Source of the DNA: Impatiens glandulifera
Taxonomy: Eukaryota > Streptophyta > Magnoliopsida > Ericales > Balsaminaceae
Direction of reading: 5' to 3'
Assembly: GCF_907164915.1 (NCBI RefSeq)
Contig: NC_061865.1
Coordinates: 50,131,363 to 50,195,362 of the forward strand
DNA: 64,000 bases
The notes beneath the pieces were generated by a model. It was not told the DNA's origin. It saw nothing but the letters and a program-made list of their open reading frames with translations, and made no database searches. Position 1 is the first letter of the stretch; every line of letters begins with the position of its first letter. The position numbers and the translations under genes are program-made. Positions 23,912 through 34,049 of the stretch are shown piece after piece.

Positions 23912-24045
23912 CCCACAAGTTTCATGGAAATACAATGTGTCAAGAATTGCCCACAAGTTTGTTTCAGTGGACCTATTGAATAGGGGCTCCTATCCATTAG
24001 ATCCATTGCAACAAACTTCTGGGAAAATTGCTTAATTAGATTTCC
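23912..24045. repeat. Imperfect inverted repeat (~75-bp arms)
   Basis: The left arm starts TTTCATGGAAATACAATG. The right arm, read on the other strand, starts TTTCATGGAAATCTAATT. The similarity continues through AAGTTTGTT and ATAGG(A/G)GC. Both strands encode a KFV(A/S)-(M/V)DL(M/L)-R peptide, so the arms look like two facing copies of the first exon of the MULE-borne gene. The same hairpin is at about 46895-47030. Confidence 0.55.
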
Positions 24046-24251
24046 ATGAAACTCTACTAGCAAAATCCTCATCGGTTATGCTTCATTGGATTTTCATGTG
24101 TGGCATGACATTTTTCTAAGATAATGTTGTATGAATAATTCTATTGTATTGTATGAATAATTCTATTTTTTAAGTTTACTTAAAACATTGGCTCTTAGTT
24201 TAGTTGTATGCATATTACATTGTTCTTATTTTTATTGGTAAAGAGATAAAC

Positions 24252-24680
24252 AATGACTCACGAATATTACAATATGTTTAATATTCGTGAGTTATGTTGT
24301 AATATGTGTATCATCAATTCATGATATTATAACATAACTCACAAATATTGTAATATTCGTGAGTTATGCTGTAATATGGTGTATCATCAACTCAGGATAT
24401 TACAACATAACTCACGAATATTACAATATTCGTGAGTTATGTTGTAATATATAATATCAACTCAGGATATTGCAACATAACTCACGAATATTGTAATATT
24501 CGTGAGTCACATATTCGTGTAATTTGTGTAACTTACTCACGAATATTGTAATATTTGTGAATTATGTTGTAATTTATGTATGATATTATAATATAACTCA
24601 CGAATATTATAATATTCGTGAGTGAGTTATGTTGAAATTTGTGTAGGATATTACAACATAACTCACTCACAAATATTGAT
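24252..24680. repeat. Array of palindromes built on ACTCACGAATATTG
   Basis: Seven or more alternating copies of AACTCACGAATATT and AATATTCGTGAGTT lie within 430 bp. The most striking is a perfect 54-bp palindrome, 26-bp arms around AC, at 24397-24450. It is non-coding and is expected to form hairpins. It is repeated in copy 2 at about 47205-47640. Confidence 0.8.
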
Positions 24681-25749
24681 GTATCATCAACTCATGCATT
24701 AATATAGATGTGAATATATTTTTCAACATATTACAACAATAATATGAATTGTTTCAACATATTAAAATAATGTGAATAGTTTCAACATATTACAATAATG
24801 TGAACATATTACAACTATCATCATATAGCTCTAAAATGTTACAAGATTAACACTTCATGGCTCTAAAATTTGGTGGAACAACCTGACTGCCCACTTTTTT
24901 CTAAAAAATTTCATTTTATCTGATATGCAATTTTCTAAATCAAGTTTAGTAGTCAGGTACTCTATATACATTAATACAAAAACACCACCGTCTCCACTTA
25001 TTTTTGCTTTTGGTACTTATGGATGTGGGATTCTATGAAATGTTAAAGTGTCCATGGTCATCTTAGGATAACTGGAAATTTCAACTAGAGACATTGCTTT
25101 ATGAAGAAAGAGCGGCATCATTTCACACATGGGTATCATGAATTTTGCAAATTGGTTGTCCTTGAAAATTGACTGATCGCAATCATAAACGTCAATTCTT
25201 CATTCTTTAATTCGCAAAACACACAATACCCAATGCTTCATTTCGAGGTTGAGGGGCACGAAAATGTCATCAACCATGCTCCACATCAGTATATGTCTTT
25301 CTTCCTTACCCCAGTAGTACTCATAAAAGGATCTAAATCATAGCCTTTTAGCTCATCAACAGCAGCAACAAATTGGTCATAGTGTGATATAAACAAAGGG
25401 GCGAGATGACAATCTGCGATGGTGAAATCCTTCGTGTAAGTCTTAGGGTACGTGATTGCTCTTTTTCTTAGTAGAGCACATCCGACATTGATCTCCTCAT
25501 CAATGAGCCACTTAGTTGTCCTCAGCATTGTATCGAAGAATTTATAGCCTACAGTGCCAGTACTGAGATCTAGTTGTTTAAATTGACTTTTTTTACCCAA
25601 CTCTTTCAGCAGTTTTGGATCAAATTTCACTATAGGATCGACATTGATTAGATTTTTGACTCTCATTTTTTTTTCCAGCAGGGTCGGTGTAGGGACTAAG
25701 TAGTACTCTTGACCTCAACCTCTTTCTTTTAAATTGGACATGGATTGGA

Positions 25750-26045
25750 TCGTCCAATTCCACCACATCCTCCTCCACCTTCTGCTGCACCACCACATCC
25801 ACCTTCTTCTTCCACACCACCACATCCACCTTCTTCTTCCACACCACCACATCCACCTTCTTCTTCTGCACATTGTCTTCCTTTTTCTCAACCTTTTCCA
25901 CAAACACATCCTCCTCCACCTTCTACACATTCTCCACCTTCTTCTCATTCTATACAAACACATCCTCCCCCTCCACATTCTCCACCTTCTCCTCATTCAC
26001 CACCTTGTCTTTATCATTCACATCCACCTTCTCCACATCATTAAT
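25750..26045 (-). repeat. Coding minisatellite in the Ulp1-like linker
   Basis: A 27-bp unit (plus-strand CCACATCCACCTTCTTCTTC) repeats about three times and then degenerates into (T/C)CACC-rich sequence. On the minus strand it encodes KKKVDVVVW copies in the linker between the DUF1985 and protease parts. Long open frames on the plus strand here are by-products of the composition. Confidence 0.65.
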
Positions 26046-26283
26046 CTCATCTTTCAATTAGATAAAATGCTCGAATTAGACAAAATGATTGAATTTTACA
26101 AACCTTAATCTTCTGCTTGTCTTCCTTCTTCTCCACCACATCCTCATTCTCCACCACATACTCATTCACCACATCTTCCACCATATCCTCATTCTTCTTC
26201 TCCACCACATCTTCATTCTTCAGCTCCACAAGCCCATCCTTGTATTTATCATTCAGCTTATCCCCCACATCCTAAATAAAAGA

Positions 26284-26362
26284 CAAAATGCTTGAATTAG
26301 ACAAAATGTTTGAATTCGACAAAATGTTTGAATTCGACAAAATGTTTGAATTAGACATACCT
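26284..26362 (+). repeat. 18-bp tandem repeat GACAAAATGTTTGAATTC
   Basis: About four copies lie head to tail, with a related pair at about 26058-26095. It falls between linker segments of the Ulp1-like gene, probably in an intron. The same array is present at about 49234-49312. Confidence 0.7.
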
Positions 26363-28404
26363 CAATATTCTCATTCACCAGATCCTCAATCAAAACATTC
26401 ACCTTCTCTAAATCTTCCTCATCTTTGTCTTCCTCATTCACATTCCTTTTCTCCACAAGAACATCCACATATTTCTCATTCAATCTTCGGCTACTTTGTT
26501 CCTCCCCTAGTGTGGCTGATAATATGCCAAACTATTCTTGTAGTTGATTAAGGATCTCTTTTATGAGATTTATTTCCGTCCTCATTGCAGTTTTTAGTTC
26601 ATTAAGCTCATTCGTCATTTGATCCAATCTACATCTATTTTAGGGAGTTGTTGTTGTTGGATTCATTTGATGGTTATCATCATCATGGAGATATATTGAT
26701 GCTGGAATCATTTGAGAGGCATCATCATCTTCTTGAGTCCCGATGGCGCTCTTGATAGAATAAGAGTTGTTAGGGCTAGGGCTGGGGATGCATGTTCTTC
26801 TCCTCATGGAAGGTTTGGTAGGAACGGAATGAGAGGTGTTAGGGTGAGTAATTTTCTTTTCTTCCTCATGTCAGGTTTGGGAGGAACTACATCTTGAACA
26901 TCTCCAAATTTCCTCTTTCTGCAATCAAGTTCGAATAAGCAATCATAAAAATTACCTCCCATATCTTCAAAGTCCTCCCCAACATATAAGATCTTCTGCT
27001 CTTCAGACAATTCCATCTTCTTGACAATATTGCCTTGCAGGGCAGTGTGAAGATCAGAGGCGGTGCTCTTTCTACTGGATTTGTACTGTATTATCCTTGG
27101 GCATGGGCAGATAGGCTCATGCACTTGAAGCATACTATTCCTTGCAAGTTTGGGAATAAACGTTTTAATAATCTCATAGGTCCACACTTGTAAGGCTAAT
27201 GCGAACCCATATACTGTATAAGAAACATCAACATTCTTGTCCTTGTTCTTCTTCCCCATGGTTCTATTCTTCTCCAGATATAGCGACCTGAAGTGTTCTA
27301 GGTCCCTATTCAAACCCTTCAAGATTTCTCTAAAGGACAACTTTCTCCATGAAAATTGGAGGAAAGTGTCAATGTCCTCGACCATGTTGAGGAGTTTGAT
27401 ATTTATTATCATTTTTTGGGTCAAGGGCGAAGAGATAATGGAAAACTAAGTGTATCAACCACAATTTCCATGCATCATCCTTATCAAAGCAGGACACAAA
27501 ATTTGAGTGAAGGTAACTTGTTCTAACAATCATATTACTTTGAAAATATTTGACAACTAAAGGTGGACATTCTTAAACTTCATTGAAAATGGTTTCCGCC
27601 GTAGGGTATCTCCCAAAATTGAGGCATGTGACCAATGAAAACTCCTTCATCCTGAAGCACAACTCCTCTCCATTCACGAGTAACTTCATCTCCATATAAT
27701 TTGATCTACTCTTCCAAAGGATCATTTGATGTATTATCGTTCCTAAGAACCACAGTAACATGGATCCTTTGAATAAAAATCAGAATTAGGTTTGTTCTAT
27801 CCTTTCCATTAGATTCATTGCAGCAAACTTGATGAAAATATTTGAGATATTGGTTTTCCATTAGACCCTACCAACAAACTCAGGAACTATGGTGGACTCC
27901 ATCTTAAAAATAAGGAACAACATTAGAGTTAGCATAACAACTCCAGAACATTATAATTACAATTATAGAACATTATAATTACATAAACTATATAACATAA
28001 TAACTCAAGTAAGAAACATCAAAGCATACGAGGAAATTGGATATAACATTAACAAACAATTCAAATAAAGTATAGACGTACAATACATATAGGTACAATG
28101 CTAGCTCGTGAAATAGTAATTCACGGTTATTATAAACCCTAAACCATGCATGCATGCATAATAAGAACACTGATATAATACTCGTGAGTAAAGAACACAT
28201 CATATACACACATAAACCTTAAAAGCTACATAAACCTAAAAGCTAAGGATTATACATCAATATAAACGACAAAATAATAAGAACATTACAGATTAAACCT
28301 AAACCCTAAATCCACTTGAATATATGAACGAAAAGACGGACGACGAACGATGATGTCGAACTGATTTGAACAAAGTTGAAAGTTGGAGAGTCTTGAATTG
28401 AAAG

Positions 28405-28768
28405 TTTTTTTTTTAAATGAGGGGCAAAATAAGTATATATACGATTAAATACGAGAAATACAACTATCGCGTTTTACTGTAAAATGCGTGAGTTAATAAT
28501 CGCGTTTTATATAAAATGCGATAGTTATAAACCGCGTATTTTCATTAATGCGAATTATCACTTTCGCGTTTCATCTAAAACGTGTGAGTTCATAAACGCG
28601 TTTTAGAGGAAAACACAAGAGTGGTATTTCTCGTCTTTGAGCGGTAAAGTAAGCATTTCAAGGGTAAGACTCACCTTTCAGAGGAAAAAAAATCCTTTTG
28701 GCAATGTTTATATGGTGTGGGCTTTTTTAGAATTAGACCTTTATTAGGGTCATTTCATCACATTTCCC
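28405..28768. repeat. Right terminal inverted repeat of MULE-2
   Basis: This is the ~360-bp terminal repeat, inverted relative to 45592-45960. It is rich in ATCGCGTTTTA/TAAAA(C/T)GCGAT words that form smaller nested hairpins, in an otherwise AT-rich setting. The minus-strand gene is read inward from it, so it probably holds the promoter of that gene. A telobox-like AAACCCTAA lies just inside at about 28300. Confidence 0.75.
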
Positions 28769-30217
28769 TTAATGCTACATGTACCCGTTGATTTAATGTC
28801 ATAAGTTAATCGGTATATAATTATAAATTTAGTTGGTTGAATGTCAATTATTAATGTATTAAATATGTTTTGTCTTAATTTTGTAATTATAATTAGTTAG
28901 TATTAAAATTTTGTAATTAGTTTAAAAAAATTATATTCATATTTATTATCAACATATATAACTTAACATTATATAGCTTAACGTTTCAAAGAGATACAAA
29001 ATTATTAACATTTCAAAGAAAATAATTAATAAAGATAGATATGTATGTGTATTTGTGATAAAAAAAAAATAATCATACAAATATTTAAAATAATATTTAT
29101 ATAATTAAATAAAAAAGAATATGTAATTTATAATTTCTTTCAAAATTTTGTACGAATTCTAAAATTATTATAGGTCTGGTTGTTTAGATTATTTTAAAAA
29201 CTCAAACAAAATCAATTTTTAATCGATCACTTTTTTATAATTACATCACTAATTTAATTAATCAAAATATTAAAATACCATTTATTTTAAATTATTATTT
29301 TTTATTTTATTTATATATATTAATATCAAGTCTTTTACCAAAAATAATTATCACCTCTTCAAAATCATCCGCCGTCGTTACTAATTTTTTATAAATTTAT
29401 ATTTAAAAAAAACAATAACAAGACCATACAGTGTCTAAAAAGTTAAAATCTTCCATTAAATATATATTTAAATTTTTTAGTTTAAATAATTTTTATTATT
29501 ATGTCTAAGTTTTTTATTGTTTTGTTTATTTAATGAAACATTTTATTTATTATTTATTTTTTTTCATTTTTTTTAATTAATAACATATTTTTACAAAGAA
29601 TATAAATCTTATTTTTTAAATAATAACATGAACTGTTATTTTTATTTAAAAATAATAATTTTATTCTATAATATTTTGTGTAAAAAATATACCTCTATAA
29701 TAACACTATAAATTAAAATAATAAATATTTCTCAACTATTATAAACATGTTAATATATATATTACTTATTTATTAATATTATATATATATATAAATAATT
29801 AAAATATTTAAAACACTAATAATAAAAATAAAATATTATGTATAAATATCAATTATCAAAAATTTAAATTGTTATTTTACTATTTAAATTTTATTATAAA
29901 ATGAAAAAATAATATTAATAATAGTTAAATAAAAAATAAAAAATTTAAATTTAAATTTAAATAAAAAATATATTTATTAGCTTTTAAAAAATAATGTTAT
30001 CTTTATTTTCTCACCGAAAACAAGTTTTATTATTTTTCTCAATTAACCTCTTATTAATTTTGTTATCTTGAGCATTTTATTTTTTAATAGCTGACTTGAA
30101 ATCATTACTAATATATAGCTAGATACTTTAAAATATATTTATTATATAATTTATATTATAAAATATTTTATTATCTTACGGAAAAAATAATAATAGTTAA
30201 AAAACAAAAATAATAAT
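28769..30217. other. Very AT-rich non-coding DNA
   Basis: Long runs of A/T words with no gene or recognisable element. It is shared with 51726-53166, and its right part with 60812-61739. Confidence 0.6.
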
Positions 30218-30572
30218 AGGTCCTCAGCTTTTGAGTGCAGAAATTTTCGGTCTTTTTGACCAGTTAGCGGTCCTAAGCCTTTGGGTGCGAAAATCTTTGG
30301 TCCTTTGATCAGCAGTAGCGGTCCTCAGCCTTTGGGTGCGAAAATCTTCGGTCTTTTGATCAGTAGTAGCGGTCCTCAATCTTTGAGTGCGAAAATCTTC
30401 AGTCTTTTTGACCAGAAGTAGCGATCCTTAGCCTTTGGGTGCGGAAATCTTCGGTACTTTGATCAGCAGTAAAGGTTCTCAGCCTTTAAGTGCAAAAATC
30501 TTTAGTCCTTGGTCTGTAGAAGCGGTCCTCAACCTTTGGGTGCGGAAATCTTCGATTCTAGGTCTACAGTAG
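30218..30572. repeat. Seven tandem ~50-bp repeats
   Basis: The unit reads CGGTCCTCAGCCTTTGGGTG, then CGAAAATCTTCGGTC, then TTTGATCAGTAGTAG. Seven imperfect copies of 50-52 bp lie head to tail. Unit lengths not divisible by three break any reading frame, so it is unlikely to be coding. Identically arranged arrays occur at 53167-53521 and 61740-62094. Confidence 0.85.
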
Positions 30573-31060
30573 CTTTCCCTTCCGGTCCTAAATGGGCAGT
30601 AGGTCCTCTTTGTGTGCAAATAACAACCCAAAAAGGGTAATAAAAGAAATAACATGTATATAAAAACAAAAATCCTAAAGAGGTCTAAAGCGACTGGGTA
30701 TAAGAAAAAAAAATCAACTAGAGACTAGGATTTCTAGGTCAGAAAAATGTTTGGGTCAAGTTTCAGGGTCCTGAGCGGCAGAAAACTAGCATAGGAGCGG
30801 ATCTAGGCTAGTTTCCTCGATCTTTATGTGCACAAAAACATCTAGAATCAATGGAAACATTGGGAAGTCATCGAATTTTGAATGTAGAGAGGCTCATTGG
30901 TTGGATGACGCCCGAGCATGCTTTAGGGTGCCGTTTTGCTGGTCGGATGCTATTCTAGGACTAGCTTTTTCGGTCTTAAAGCAACAGACCTACTATTCTA
31001 CCTATTTTCTGACCTAATTTTAATCTGACTAACACTTTGGGATTCAAATGGATCCCAAAT
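30573..31060. other. Non-coding flank between the tandem repeat and the LTR-like block
   Basis: GC content is higher than in the surroundings. A 63-codon open frame at 30826-31017 is kept in all three copies, but it lacks recognisable motifs and probably survives only because the copies are young. Confidence 0.4.
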
Positions 31061-32184
31061 TGTAAAAAATAAACCCAGAAAGATTTAAAACATTTAAATA
31101 AATACTTATATACATACAAAAACCTAATCCTAACAATTATAAAATAAACAAAGATAAATCAAACAAAAGCAAATAGAATAAATAAGAGAAGACCTAAGTT
31201 AGCAATATGATAAAAAAAAAAATTACAAATAAATCCTAGATTTAACATAATACAAACAATTTAAATCAAAATATATTCTTCCTTTTATAGCTTTTGAGTT
31301 TTGTTTTTTTAAAAATGTAAGAAAGCTTGTGTATTTTTTTTACTTACTGTTTTTTTATTTTTATTTTTTGTTTTACTTAAAAAAAGAGTTTAATATATAC
31401 ACTATGTATATGAATAAAAAAATAAACTAAATCAAAACAGAATTTATTGTAAACTCATGCAACTATTTGATTTATTCTATAGAAAAAATAATAAATAAAA
31501 ATAAAAAAAGAGATAAAAAGTAGCTTACAAAGAGGGGATGCTCCTTAAATCTTTATAAAAAAAAAAGACGCGAACTCTAAATAAGAGAGTTGTGACTCAA
31601 CAAATCAGTTGGTGCTCTTGCTTAGATTTTTAAAAGTGGACAGATTTTTTTTAGAGGAAGAAAAAGTGCAGCCTAAGGGCACTTCAATGTGAAAAGAGGG
31701 GTCTTTGTGCAAGGTGTTAAGAGAGGTATTTATAGGCAAAGTTATAAAACCTTAGGCCCAAAAGCCCATTTAACACACTTGACATAAAAAAAGAAAAATA
31801 TTTTAAACATTTACAAATGTTTAAAAATAATGGAGCAATCTCTAGTTCACATGTCACTAATTGTCAAGTTTTCATTCAATAGTATTTAAGCTTTAATTAA
31901 TAATGATTCAATACTTGATCATTTTAATTTTTAATAAAAAAATATGACCAAGCATTTCAAGAGTTGTGGCTGTATGACAGCTGCCTTCACCTAATTCTTT
32001 GTAGCATTTGATTTCATGGGTCGGATCTTGGGAATGGGTCGGTCCATTAGTCGGGTCATCGGTCGGATCCGTCAATTGGATCATTTCCTTGGCCTACTTC
32101 GGGTTTGAATCTTCTTGGCCCATTCACAAATTTGATTCGGATCTTGCATGTTGATCTTGGATTGACCTATTGAAAAGTTACACA
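31061..32184 (-). mobile_element. LTR-like block, minus orientation (unit 1)
   Basis: Read on the minus strand, the block begins TGTGTAACTTTTC and ends ATTTTTTACA (TG...CA). A TATAAATA lies about 450 bp in. It is preceded on that strand by a purine run (GATGAAGGGGGA) like a polypurine tract. No gag-pol is found nearby and no target duplication flanks it, so it may be the LTR of a badly decayed element. The 7 x 50-bp repeat would then lie in the untranslated leader. This call is inferential. Confidence 0.4.
31727..31734 (-). promoter_or_regulatory. TATA box on the minus strand
   Basis: TATAAATA is followed by CCTCTCTTAACACC, a plausible core promoter of the LTR-like block. It is kept at 54675-54682 and 63247-63254. 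Confidence 0.4.
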
Positions 32185-32430
32185 TCCCCCTTCATCTTAC
32201 AAAAAACTTTTGTTAAAAAAAACAAATAAGTAATTTTATTTTTTAATTATTCCTATTTCTAATGAACAATTCTAATTAAAAAAGAATACAAACTAACTAA
32301 TTCAAGAAATCAAATTGCAAAATATAATCTAAGTAATCTAATCAAAAACTAATATAATTAATAAAAACAAAATATATAAAAAATATATTCTAACGACTTT
32401 ATAAAAAAACGTTAATATATATTTTATAAA

Positions 32431-32489
<59 letters not shown>

Positions 32490-32749
32490 GGTAATTAATT
32501 AAATAAACTTTGAATATTCTAAGTATAATAACTTCCCTAAATGTTGTAACATAGACAAATTACTACCTTAACTTATTAAGAATTCCAAATCAGTTATTTT
32601 CAAAAACTCAATTACTCTAAAAATAATCGTCTTTAAAATAAATCGTGCAATGAGCTCGTGAATGAATTCAAGAAAATTGTATAAGCTCCGATTTATTAAA
32701 AACATAAACTATAAAATTGAGGGGGTGAAAAATGAGTGTCTACAATATG
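32185..32749. other. AT-rich DNA with a long (AT)n run
   Basis: The (TA)n microsatellite at 32435-32485 is about 51 bp here, but only about 13-16 bp in the two sister copies (near 55384 and 63954). No gene is seen. Confidence 0.7.
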
Positions 32750-33802
32750 TACAATGCATAATCACTTAGTCATTTTACTAGTCTCCTGGAAAACCATTGT
32801 ATATGGACTCGATCACAGAAGAAAGCGAACACATCACATATGCTAGGATAAACATTGTAGTGCACCCTAAAAGTACTCTACCAACAAAAATGAAAGTTAT
32901 TGACAAAAGAGATAAGCTCACAGTCATGGGTATTTCATATGAATGGAGGCCAAACAAATGTGCGTTCTGTAATACTTTTGAACATATCAGTTATAAATGT
33001 GCAAAAGAAATTGAAGAACATCAGGAAATTCTGAAAGTTCAGGAGCATAAGGAAAGCCTAAAAGTTCAGAAGTAGAGTAAGAAATCCCGGGAAAATGAAA
33101 CTGAAGAATCAGAAACTAGAAAACATCTAGAACTAAAGATGAAGAAGCAAATGATGGAAATATTGAGGATTCAAAGAAAGGAAAGATGAAAAAATAGAGG
33201 AATGAAAAGATGAAGAGTCATATAAAGAAGAAGAATAATAATTAGAGGGTGAAATGAAGAAAAATTAGGGGAAGAAAAATGTGAAGAATTAGGGGATAAA
33301 AGCAATGGAAAATTAGAAGATAAAAGTGATAGAAAAGCAGTGGAGAAAAGTGAAGAGGAGACTATGAAAGTAGATCGAAACAACTTAGACAAAGTTAAAG
33401 TCAATGAATGCGCAACTCATAAACAAACATCATCATATGCAACAGTTCAATCACCAATAGTAAAGTCTATAGCCAAACATGTGAGGATGCGACGTAAATA
33501 TAATTGCTGAAATTTGAGGAATGCAGATTGGGATTTGAGGAATGTAAATTGAAATTTTAAAACAGAGTAAGAATAGTCAAAGAGAAAGCTAACAATAGAA
33601 TCGGAATTTTAAAATTGTAGGTCTTATATGTTTTTGTTGTTTGTTACTATAATATTTGTTTGTTTGTTTCTAACTAGATACTTTAAGGTCGTTGTTTGTC
33701 ATTTTTTAATCAAAGTTAGAGACTGAGTAGCTTTGATTTTGACTCTCCCCACTTTTGGGCTTCTTAATGAAATAACGTTAATCTATTTTTCAAAAAAAAA
33801 AA
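32750..33802 (+). pseudogene. LINE remnant: ORF1 zinc-knuckle fragment plus 3' tail
   Basis: The frame from 32797 gives ITYARINIVV, YEWRPNKC and a CX2CX4HX4C knuckle (CAFCNTFEHISYKC). This matches the DUF4283/zinc-knuckle ORF1 protein of plant LINEs. A lysine/glutamate-rich tail broken by stops runs to about 33510. Then comes a LINE-type 3' end (CTTCTTAATGAAATAACG) with an A-tract at 33792-33802. ORF2 (endonuclease and RT) is missing, so this is an internally deleted and 5'-truncated copy. Confidence 0.7.
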
Positions 33803-34049
33803 GGTATTTATAATTTATTACGATTTAAATTAGTTGAGTTTGTAAAATTTTATTTTAAAGTAATAAAAAAAAAGGCACATTAAATATTATAAAACAATTT
33901 AATAAAAAAAGGTACAACAATAAACACACACAAAATGACATAATTAGATTTCTAAAAAGAAAATAAGTTTTGAGAAAATAACACAAGAAGCAACACTTAA
34001 AAATCTCAACAACAATCCACACTTGAAAAACACAAAAGTAGGTTCCAAA

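Larger units (their letters stand above)
24855..27761 (-). pseudogene. DUF1985/Ulp1-type (C48) protease gene in MULE-2, defective
   Basis: The parts read leftward from 27761. First comes a DUF1985-like start (LVNGEELCFRMKEFSLVT). Then a frame at 27424-26804 with DTFLQFSWRKLSF and GFALALQVWTYE, an acidic/basic linker with a KKKVDVVVW repeat (25.9-25.7 kb), the IHVQFKRKRLRSRVL segment, and the frame at 25666-25286. A Ulp1 core follows: FVPLNLEMKHWVL (His), DVYDCD (Asp), then SGDGGVFVLMYIEYL. The last has Gly where the nucleophilic Cys should be. Other defects are a frameshift at about 25290, TGA in place of Trp before RIDVYDCD, and a 1-bp deletion at about 26841. This protein class is known from Kaonashi-type MULEs. 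Exon limits are approximate. Confidence 0.75.
23886..28768. mobile_element. MULE-2, left-truncated copy carrying the Ulp1-like gene
   Basis: The right end matches MULE-3 base for base over most of its length, including the ~360-bp terminal repeat finishing ATTTCCC at 28768. The left terminal repeat is absent because the segment is joined to copia DNA at about 23886. It carries a palindrome array and the minus-strand DUF1985/Ulp1 pseudogene. It is part of the 23-kb duplication and cannot transpose on its own. Confidence 0.7.

Noticed and set aside
25734..26108. Long plus-strand open frames rich in His/Leu or Pro/Ser, also at 48684-49058
   Set aside because: They are antisense to the KKKVDVVVW-type linker of the Ulp1-like gene and arise from its CCACC/TTCTTC composition. 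No independent motif or start context supports them.
28290..28312. Telomeric repeat tract
   Set aside because: Only one or two AAACCCTAA words occur near the MULE terminal repeat. This is a telobox-like promoter word at most.
30218..30572. CRISPR-like repeat array
   Set aside because: Units are contiguous with no unique spacers, and the DNA is plant nuclear. It is a minisatellite.
30826..31017. 63-aa open frame conserved in three copies
   Set aside because: The three copies are nearly identical DNA, so conservation is not evidence of selection. No motif is present.
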